Assembly (NCBI GenBank): GCA_041477815.1 | Contig: JBGOUV010000084.1 | Coordinates: 1-19,367, forward strand | DNA from: JBGOUV01 sp041477815 | GTDB taxonomy: Bacteria; Acidobacteriota; Terriglobia; Bryobacterales; JACQDG01 | Direction: 5' to 3' | DNA: 19,367 bases | Shown here: positions 1 to 5,653 of the stretch, piece after piece | Layout: each line of letters starts with the position of its first letter | Position numbering within the stretch: position 1 is the first letter of the stretch | Program-made: the position numbers and the translations under genes | Notes under the pieces: model-generated | The model's database searches: none | Told to the model about the DNA's origin: nothing | The model's input: the letters and a program-made list of their open reading frames with translations, nothing else

Positions 1-2094
1 GTCGAGGATCTGGAGCAGGGCGTTGAAGACCTCGGGATGTGCCTTCTCGATCTCGTCGAACAGGACGACCGAGTAAGGGCGGCGGCGGACGTGCTCGGTG
101 AGCTGCCCGCCTTCCTCGTAGCCGACGTAGCCCGGGGGCGCGCCGATCATACGGGATACGGCGTGCTTCTCCATGTACTCGGTCATATCAATACGGATGG
201 CGGCTTTCTCGTCGTCGAAGAGGAACTCGGCCAGGGCCTTGCCCAGCTCGGTTTTGCCGACGCCGGTGGGGCCGAGGAAAATGAAGCTGCCGATGGGACG
301 CTTGGCGTCGCCCAGGCCCGCGCGGTTGCGGCGGATGGCGTTGGACAGGCGGCGCAGCGCTTCCTCCTGCCCAATCACGCGATGGCGGAGGCGTTCCTCC
401 ATGTGTACCAGTTTGGCCATCTCGCTTTCGAGCATGCGGCTCACGGGGATGCCGGTCCATTTGGCGACGATGCGGGCGATATCGTCCTCATCGATCTCGC
501 CGGGGAGCATGGGCTTCTCCTGGGCTTCGAGCTGGGCCGTGGCCTCCTGGAGGGCCCTCTCGACCTCCACCAGCTTGCTGTAATGGATCTCGGAGGCCCG
601 GCCGAGGTCGGCCTCGCGGGTGGCTTTCTCCTCTTCCTGGCGCAGGGCCTCCTGCTCCTTCTTGAGCTGCTGGACGCGCTGGATGAGGCCTTTTTCGCGG
701 GCCCAGCGCTCCTTGAGGCCCGCGTTCTCCGAGCGCAGGCGCTCCAGCTCGTTCTCGATGTGACGGAGGCGGTCGCGGCTGGCCGCGTCGGTCTCCTTGC
801 GGAGAGCCTGGCGCTCGATCTCGAGCTGGATCATCTTGCGGTCGCGCTGGTCGATCTCGACGGGCATGGAATCGATCTGGATGCGGAGCGAGGAGCCGGC
901 CTCGTCGATGAGGTCGATGGCCTTGTCGGGGAGAAAACGGTCGCTAATGTAGCGATGCGACAGAGTGGCGGCGGCGACCAGAGCCGCGTCCTTGAGCCGT
1001 ACCGCGTGGTGGATCTCGTAGAGCTCCTTGAGACCGCGCAGAATGGCGATGGTGTCCTCGACCGTGGGCTCGCCGACCATCACGGGCTGGAAGCGGCGCT
1101 CCAGGGCGGCGTCCTTCTCGACGTGCTTGCGGTACTCGTTGATGGTGGTGGCGCCGACGCAGCGCAGCTCGCCGCGGGCCAGGGCGGGCTTGAGCAGGTT
1201 GGCGGCGTCGATGGCCCCTTCAGCGGCTCCGGCGCCGACCAGGGTATGGAGCTCGTCGATGAAACAGATGATCTCGCCGTTGGCCTCCTGGATCTCCTTG
1301 AGGACGGCGCGCAGGCGGTCCTCGAACTCGCCTCGGAACTTGGTGCCGGCGACCATGGAACCCAGGTCCAGGGCCACCAAGCGCTTGCTTTTTAGGGAGT
1401 CGGGGATGTCGCCCGAGACGATCCGCTGGGCCAGTCCTTCGACGATGGCTGTCTTGCCCACGCCGGGCTCGCCGATCAGGCAGGGGTTGTTCTTGGTGCG
1501 GCGCGCCAGCACCTGGATGACGCGGCGGATTTCTTCGTCGCGGCCGATGACGGGGTCGAGTTTCTTCTGTTGGGCGGCGGCGGTGAGGTCGCGGGCGTAA
1601 CGCTCCAGGGCCTGGTATTTGGCTTCGGGGTTGGGGTCGGTGACCCGCTGGGTGCCGCGGATGCTGACCAGGGCCCGCAGGATCGCCTCGTGGGTGGCGC
1701 CCGCGCGGTTCAGCAGGTGTCCGGCGGGATCGTTCTTGAGCTGAGTCGCGGCCAGCAGCAGGTGCTCGGTCGAGACATACTCGTCCTTGAACTGCTCGGC
1801 CTCTTGAAAAGCCTGCTGGATCAGCTCATTGAAGGAGGGAGACATGAACATCCCTTGTTGGTTGGACTGGACCTTGGGAACCGAGCCCAGCATCCGTCGG
1901 GCCTCGTGGAGCACGGCGGCCGGGGGTACATCGCACTTGGCCAAGACCTTCTGGACAATTCCGTCGGCCTGCTCGACCAGGGCGATGAGCAAGTGGAGCG
2001 GGATCATCTGCTGGTGTTCGTTTTCGGTGGCCAGGGCCTGGGTATGCTGGAGGGCCTCCTGGGCCTTTTCGGTAAGCTTGTCGAAGCGGATCAT
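1..2094 (-). CDS. clpB: ATP-dependent disaggregase ClpB (3' end beyond window)
   Basis: Hsp100 AAA+ chaperone that threads aggregated proteins through a hexameric ring, working with DnaK/DnaJ/GrpE in the cytoplasm. The frame is open from ATG at 2094 to the window edge, giving 698 codons of the roughly 860-870 expected, so the C-terminal part of the second AAA+ domain is outside. The N-domain starts MIRFDKLTEKAQEAL. The first Walker A is GEPGVGKT (residues 208-215, bases about 1473-1450) and the first Walker B contains FIDELH near residue 278. A long charged middle domain with coiled-coil character (about residues 410-525) separates ClpB from ClpA or ClpC. The second Walker A is GPTGVGKT (608-615). 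The start is fixed by an AGGACT ribosome site six bases upstream and by a strong promoter. No CIRCE element was seen upstream. The identification is secure. Confidence 0.97.
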   Translation of the reverse strand, partial: MIRFDKLTEKAQEALQHTQALATENEHQQMIPLHLLIALVEQADGIVQKVLAKCDVPPAAVLHEARRMLGSVPKVQSNQQGMFMSPSFNELIQQAFQEAEQFKDEYVSTEHLLLAATQLKNDPAGHLLNRAGATHEAILRALVSIRGTQRVTDPNPEAKYQALERYARDLTAAAQQKKLDPVIGRDEEIRRVIQVLARRTKNNPCLIGEPGVGKTAIVEGLAQRIVSGDIPDSLKSKRLVALDLGSMVAGTKFRGEFEDRLRAVLKEIQEANGEIICFIDELHTLVGAGAAEGAIDAANLLKPALARGELRCVGATTINEYRKHVEKDAALERRFQPVMVGEPTVEDTIAILRGLKELYEIHHAVRLKDAALVAAATLSHRYISDRFLPDKAIDLIDEAGSSLRIQIDSMPVEIDQRDRKMIQLEIERQALRKETDAASRDRLRHIENELERLRSENAGLKERWAREKGLIQRVQQLKKEQEALRQEEEKATREADLGRASEIHYSKLVEVERALQEATAQLEAQEKPMLPGEIDEDDIARIVAKWTGIPVSRMLESEMAKLVHMEERLRHRVIGQEEALRRLSNAIRRNRAGLGDAKRPIGSFIFLGPTGVGKTELGKALAEFLFDDEKAAIRIDMTEYMEKHAVSRMIGAPPGYVGYEEGGQLTEHVRRRPYSVVLFDEIEKAHPEVFNALLQILD

Positions 2095-2111
2095 ATGCTT
2101 AGTCCTATTTC

Positions 2112-2140
2112 ATAATAAAATATGAGTGAGAAATTGTCAA
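2112..2140 (-). promoter_or_regulatory. sigma-70 type promoter of clpB
   Basis: On the minus strand TTGACA (2135-2140) is followed by a 17-base spacer and TATTAT (2112-2117). This is a near-perfect housekeeping promoter, about 18 bases upstream of the clpB ATG. The local sequence is AT-rich in an otherwise GC-rich window. No heat-shock sigma-32 pattern or CIRCE repeat was seen. Confidence 0.8.
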
Positions 2141-2150
2141 GTAGCGCGGC

Positions 2151-2179
2151 TTGACACGGCGGGTGGCTTACGTTACGCT
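2151..2179 (+). promoter_or_regulatory. possible promoter for a leaderless cupin mRNA
   Basis: TTGACA (2151-2156), a 17-base spacer and TACGCT (2174-2179, a weak -10 box). A transcript starting about seven bases after the -10 would begin at or next to the GTG at 2187, giving a leaderless message. This fits the absence of a Shine-Dalgarno sequence there. The -35 box lies only 11 bases from the clpB -35 box on the other strand. Confidence 0.45.
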
Positions 2180-2186
2180 GGCCCCC

Positions 2187-3359
2187 GTGTCCCAGAATAC
2201 CGACCTGATTCGCCAAGCTCTTACGGCCGGGGACGGCATTGTCCGGCTGGCTCCTTGTTGGGTTCCTCGCTCCTTTCTGATGCCCGGGGGGCGTCTGAAG
2301 CTCGACCCCCGGGATCTGTACGCCTTGGGCGCGCACCGGGGCGGGATTGACGAGCGCTGGTTCTCGTCGACCACCAACGCCGACAACGGTCCGGGGACGC
2401 CCGCCGACGAAGGCCTCAGCTATATCGTCGCCGGAAATGGCGCGGAACCCAAGAAGATTCTGCTAAAGGAAGCCATCGAAACTCTGGGGGACGAGTTCCT
2501 CGGCGCGGCCGTGATGGCCAAACACGGGGGTTGGAATGTCCTGACCAAGTTTTTCGACAACCTGGGTCCGATCCCGCACCACATGCACCAGATGGAGCAG
2601 CACGCGCGGCGGGTGGGCCGGAAGGGGAAGCCGGAGGCGTATTATTTCCCGCCGCAGTACAACTTCAAGGACAACAACTTCCCGTACACCTTCATGGGCC
2701 TGGAGCCGGGCACGACCCAGGACGATGTGCGGCGGTGCCTGGAGCGGTGGAACCAGGGGGACAACGGGATCCTGTATCACTCCAAGGCGTACCGGCTGAA
2801 GCCGGGGTCGGGGTGGCACATCCCGGCGGGGATCCTGCATGCGCCGGGTTCGCTGGTGACCTACGAGCCGCAGGTGAACTCGGACGTGTTCGGGATGTTC
2901 CAGTCCATGGTGGAGGGGCGGGCGGTGCCGTGGGATCTGCTGGTGAAGGACGTGCCGCCAGAGTATCACCACGACCTGGATTACATCATCGGAATGCTGG
3001 ACTGGGAGGCGAACGTCGATCCGCACTTCATGGAACACCACTACTTCGAGCCTCGGGCGGTGGGGGAGGATGAGAAGTGGGTGGTGTATGGGACCTCGGA
3101 TTTTTCGGCTAAGGAGCTGACGGTGCGGCCGGGGAGGTCGGTGACGGTGCGGGATGGGGCGGGGTACGGGTTGATTGTGACGCAGGGGTGGGGTCGGGTG
3201 GGGGGACTGGAGGTGGAGACACCTACGTTGATCCGGTATGGGCAGTTGACGAAGGACGAGTTGTTCGTGACGGCGGGGAGGGCGGGGGAGGGGGTGGAGG
3301 TCCGGAATACCAGCGATCGGGAAGACTTGGTGATGCTGAAACACTTCGGGCCGGTGTAG
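2187..3359 (+). CDS. cupin-fold protein, phosphomannose-isomerase-like
   Basis: About 390 residues. The protein resembles RmlC-like cupins of the class I mannose-6-phosphate isomerase type. A metal-binding style cluster PIPHHMHQMEQH has His131, His132, His134 and Glu137, and a second strand WHIPAGILHAPG carries His211 and His218. These are the expected places for a single divalent metal in a cupin barrel. A smaller beta-rich C-terminal region follows. The substrate cannot be read from sequence; sugar-phosphate isomerisation is a family-based guess. The frame is open back to TTG at 2151, but GTG at 2187 (SQNTDLIRQAL) is preferred because the upstream codons overlap the putative promoter. No ribosome site precedes either start. 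The gene stands alone, diverging from clpB, and its stop codon touches a large palindrome. Confidence 0.75.
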   Translation: MSQNTDLIRQALTAGDGIVRLAPCWVPRSFLMPGGRLKLDPRDLYALGAHRGGIDERWFSSTTNADNGPGTPADEGLSYIVAGNGAEPKKILLKEAIETLGDEFLGAAVMAKHGGWNVLTKFFDNLGPIPHHMHQMEQHARRVGRKGKPEAYYFPPQYNFKDNNFPYTFMGLEPGTTQDDVRRCLERWNQGDNGILYHSKAYRLKPGSGWHIPAGILHAPGSLVTYEPQVNSDVFGMFQSMVEGRAVPWDLLVKDVPPEYHHDLDYIIGMLDWEANVDPHFMEHHYFEPRAVGEDEKWVVYGTSDFSAKELTVRPGRSVTVRDGAGYGLIVTQGWGRVGGLEVETPTLIRYGQLTKDELFVTAGRAGEGVEVRNTSDREDLVMLKHFGPV

Positions 3360-3437
3360 CAATTCACCACCAAGTCACCAAGAACACCAAGAAAACAGTA
3401 TGGACTTGGTGTTCTTGGTGACTTGGTGGTGAATTGC
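3359..3437. repeat. perfect 33-bp inverted repeat (hairpin) with CACCAAG units
   Basis: Left arm 3359-3391 and right arm 3405-3437 are exact reverse complements, separated by a 13-base loop (3392-3404). Within the arm, CACCAAG occurs three times at steps of 8 and 9 bases, so a short tandem repeat is nested inside the palindrome. The left arm begins on the last base of the cupin stop codon. There is no U-tract, so it is not a classical intrinsic terminator, but it lies between convergent genes and would fold strongly in RNA. It may be a REP- or MITE-like dispersed element. Confidence 0.9.
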
Positions 3438-3446
3438 TTCGGCACG

Positions 3447-3467
3447 TCCCGATAGAGGGTGTCGGGA
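3447..3467. repeat. small inverted repeat between convergent genes
   Basis: TCCCGA (3447-3452) and TCGGGA (3462-3467) can form a six-base stem with a nine-base loop. It lies downstream of the aquaporin-family gene on the minus strand and past the big palindrome on the plus strand. Neither side has a convincing T-run, so a terminator role is only possible. Confidence 0.35.
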
Positions 3468-3503
3468 AAAGGCCGGACCAAACGTTTCACTATAACTAAG
3501 GAC

Positions 3504-4097
3504 TCAGCGAGCCAGGAACTTGTTGTAGAGGAGCATGGCGATCACGGCTCCGATGATCTGACCTAGTACATAGGTAAGCGATAGGGAACCTATGGCCAGG
3601 GCTACGGCGGGGTTGAGGACGCCGTTGGAGACGCTCGATGCCGCGGAGACGCCGAGCAGAAGGGAGCCTCCGATGGTGAGGCCGGAGGCCTCGTTGGGGG
3701 CCTTGCCGTGGACCACCGAGGCCACGCCGATGGCCAGCAGGAAGGTTCCGAGCAGCTCCGCGACGAAGACGCCTGCGGTGTCGGTGGCGGTGACCGCGGG
3801 GGCCAGAGGGATCAGGAAGCGGGCGACCGCGATGGCCAGGCCGCCGCCGGCGAATTGGGCTACCAGGTAGATGCCGGCGTCCTTGGGGCTGATCTTACCG
3901 ATGGTGGCCAGGCCGATGGTGATGGCGGGGTTGATGTGGGTGCCGGAGATCGCGCCCAGGGTGTAGACGCAGATGCCCAGCGCCAGGCCGGCCATGACCG
4001 GCGTGGGGAAGGGCGATTTGGCCCCCAGGGAGATGCTGATGCTGACGGTGAGGGCCAGGATAAAGGTCCCGAGGAGCTCGGCGGCGTATTTGCTCAT
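3504..4097 (-). CDS. MIP/aquaporin-family channel
   Basis: Inner-membrane channel of 197 residues with six hydrophobic segments and two half-helices, for passive movement of water or small neutral solutes. The two signature motifs are present: HINPA (NPA at 56-58) and VLNPA (NPA at 162-164). Family knowledge says the second NPA is normally followed by the selectivity-filter arginine; here the next residue is Val165. The helix-5 region (GSLLLGVSA) also shows no obvious filter histidine. The pore may therefore be wider or have another specificity, so neither AqpZ nor GlpF is assigned. It is short for the family (AqpZ is about 230) but complete at both ends. It diverges from the guanine deaminase gene with only 32 bases between start codons. 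Confidence 0.88.
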   Translation of the reverse strand: MSKYAAELLGTFILALTVSISISLGAKSPFPTPVMAGLALGICVYTLGAISGTHINPAITIGLATIGKISPKDAGIYLVAQFAGGGLAIAVARFLIPLAPAVTATDTAGVFVAELLGTFLLAIGVASVVHGKAPNEASGLTIGGSLLLGVSAASSVSNGVLNPAVALAIGSLSLTYVLGQIIGAVIAMLLYNKFLAR

Positions 4098-4107
4098 AAG
4101 ATGGAAT

Positions 4108-4136
4108 CTTATACTGAAATGGGGCGGTCATGGCAA
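4108..4136 (-). promoter_or_regulatory. promoter of the aquaporin-family gene, overlapping guaD start
   Basis: On the minus strand TTGCCA (4131-4136), a 17-base spacer and TATAAG (4108-4113). Each box is one base off consensus. The predicted transcription start near 4101 leaves only about four bases before the ATG at 4097. The -35 box overlaps the guaD start codon (4130-4132). Confidence 0.65.
4110..4115 (+). promoter_or_regulatory. possible -10 box for guaD operon
   Basis: TATACT (5 of 6 to consensus) on the plus strand lies about 14 bases before the guaD ATG and shares bases with the -10 box of the opposite promoter. No good -35 box was found at a standard distance, so this is tentative. 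Confidence 0.35.
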
Positions 4137-4597
4137 ATCCTTTTATGGAGCGGGCCATCGGACTGGCGACGGGGAACGCGCGGGCGGGGCGCGGGGGACC
4201 GTTTGGGGCGGTGGTGGTGCGGGACGGGGAGATCGTGGCCGAGGGGACCAACCTGGTTACCTCCACCAACGACCCGACGGCCCACGCCGAGGTGGTGGCG
4301 ATCCGCGACGCCTGCCGCCGGTTGGGGACGTTCGATCTGGCGGGGTGCGAGATTTACACGAGCTGCGAGCCGTGTCCGATGTGTCTGGCGGCCATCTACT
4401 GGGCGCGCCTGGAGCGGGTGTATTATGGGGCGGGCCGGCTGGATGCGGCCCGGTGCGGGTTTGACGATGAGCGGATCTATGAGGAGATCGGGCGAGCGGC
4501 TCCCGAGCGGAGTATCCCGATGGAGACCGTGATGCGGGACGAGGCGCTGGCGGCGTTCCGCGTGTGGGAGTCCCTGCCAGACAAAACTGAGTACTGA
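4130..4597 (+). CDS. guaD: guanine deaminase (cytidine-deaminase fold)
   Basis: Predicted zinc enzyme converting guanine to xanthine and ammonia in purine salvage or catabolism. The 155-residue length matches the short bacterial GuaD family. Zinc and catalytic residues are visible in DPTAHAE (His52, Glu54) and SCEPCPMC (Cys82, Cys85). Asn41 in GTNLVTSTND fits the substrate-binding asparagine of GuaD. The C-terminal tail ends in KTEY, with a terminal tyrosine like the GuaD tail that reaches the partner active site in the swapped dimer. The tRNA adenosine deaminase TadA shares the core but lacks this tail, so GuaD is preferred. ATG at 4130 follows a GGGGCGG stretch. The next gene starts three bases after the stop. 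Confidence 0.8.
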   Translation: MANPFMERAIGLATGNARAGRGGPFGAVVVRDGEIVAEGTNLVTSTNDPTAHAEVVAIRDACRRLGTFDLAGCEIYTSCEPCPMCLAAIYWARLERVYYGAGRLDAARCGFDDERIYEEIGRAAPERSIPMETVMRDEALAAFRVWESLPDKTEY

Positions 4598-4600
4598 GCT

Positions 4601-5653
4601 ATGACACGTCGCGAGTGGTTCGCTGGAATGCTGGCGCCGGCGGCGGCCGGCGAGACCGAGTTATACGTACCCGGGCGGGAGGGGTATCACAGCTTCCGGA
4701 TTCCTTCGCTGGTGGCGACGCGGAAGCGTACGCTGCTGGCGTTTTGCGAGGGGCGGAGGAACAGCCGGTCGGATTCGGGCGATATCGACCTGGTGCTGAG
4801 GCGGAGCACGGACGGGGGCCGGACCTGGGGACCGCTGGCGGTGGTGGTCGATGACGGGACCAATACCATGGGGAATCCGTGTCCGGTGGTGGACCGGAAG
4901 ACGGGGACGATCTGGCTGCCCATTACGCGGAATCTCGGTGCGGACGCGCAGGCCCAGATTGTGGACCGGACCGCCCAGGGGACGCGGGAGGTTTGGATCC
5001 TGAAGAGCGACGATGACGGGGTGACGTGGTCGAAGCCGGTCGAGATCACGGGTTCGGTGAAGCGGGCGGATTGGACCTGGTACGCGACGGGGCCGGGATG
5101 CGGGATCCAACTGCGGAGCGGGAGATTGCTGATTCCGTGCGATCACTACGTGGCGGGGACGAAGATGCGGCGATCGCACGCGATCTACAGCGACGACCAC
5201 GGGGCAAGCTGGAAGATCGGGGGCGTGGTGGGCGACCACACCAACGAGTGCCAGGCGGTGGAGCTGCGGGACGGGACCGTGCTTATCAATATGCGGAGCT
5301 ATCACGGGAGGCATCGGCGCGCGGTGGCGACGAGCCGGGATGGGGGGCTGACCTGGTCCGAGATCCGGTGGGACGAGGCGCTGGTCGAGCCGGTGTGCCA
5401 GGCGGCGTTGATCGCTACGCCGAAGGGGCGCCTGGTGTTTTCGAATCCGGCCAGCGAGAAGCGGGAGCGGATGACCGTTCGGGCAAGCCGGGACGGGGGT
5501 AAGACTTGGGAGACGGTGCGGGTGTTGCATGCGGGTCCGGCGGCGTATTCGGCGCTGGTGGCGCTGCGGGACGGCGGGGTGGGATGCTTGTACGAGCGGG
5601 GAGAGAAGTCGTCGTACGAAACAATGACGTTTGCGCGTTTGCGAATGCCATGA
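4601..5653 (+). CDS. exo-alpha-sialidase (BNR/Asp-box neuraminidase family)
   Basis: Six-bladed propeller sialidase, 350 residues, predicted to release terminal sialic acids or related nonulosonic acids from glycans. SFRIPSL (31-37) holds the first residue of the arginine triad (Arg33), and the RSDSGDID stretch (56-63) has the candidate acid/base Asp58. Asp-boxes follow the S-x-D-x-G-x-T-W pattern: STDGGRTW, SDDDGVTW, SDDHGASW, SRDGGLTW, SRDGGKTW. Near the end CLYERGEKSSYETMTFARL supplies the Glu/Tyr pair typical of the family. The N-terminus has TRREWF and a short hydrophobic run, which may be a Tat signal, though short. It overlaps the kinase start by four bases, implying translational coupling. 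A sialidase-fold sugar hydrolase of other specificity is possible. Confidence 0.82.
   Translation: MTRREWFAGMLAPAAAGETELYVPGREGYHSFRIPSLVATRKRTLLAFCEGRRNSRSDSGDIDLVLRRSTDGGRTWGPLAVVVDDGTNTMGNPCPVVDRKTGTIWLPITRNLGADAQAQIVDRTAQGTREVWILKSDDDGVTWSKPVEITGSVKRADWTWYATGPGCGIQLRSGRLLIPCDHYVAGTKMRRSHAIYSDDHGASWKIGGVVGDHTNECQAVELRDGTVLINMRSYHGRHRRAVATSRDGGLTWSEIRWDEALVEPVCQAALIATPKGRLVFSNPASEKRERMTVRASRDGGKTWETVRVLHAGPAAYSALVALRDGGVGCLYERGEKSSYETMTFARLRMP

Noticed and set aside
37..1395. 452-codon plus-strand open frame
   Set aside because: Antisense shadow of clpB caused by high GC; no recognisable domain, while the minus strand encodes clear ClpB motifs.
2095..2150. CIRCE or sigma-32 heat-shock control of clpB
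   Set aside because: No TTAGCACTC-N9-GAGTGCTAA-like repeat or sigma-32 boxes; the sequence fits a sigma-70 promoter.
2463..3362. 299-codon minus-strand open frame
   Set aside because: His/Pro/Arg-rich shadow of the cupin gene.
3359..3437. CRISPR-like or tandem repeat array
   Set aside because: The CACCAAG units are spaced 8-9 bases apart and nested in one palindrome; there are no spacers.
5506..5649. Earlier start for the kinase
   Set aside because: Gly/Ala-rich out-of-frame reading of the sialidase end; ATG at 5650 fits the kinase fold and the ATGA junction.
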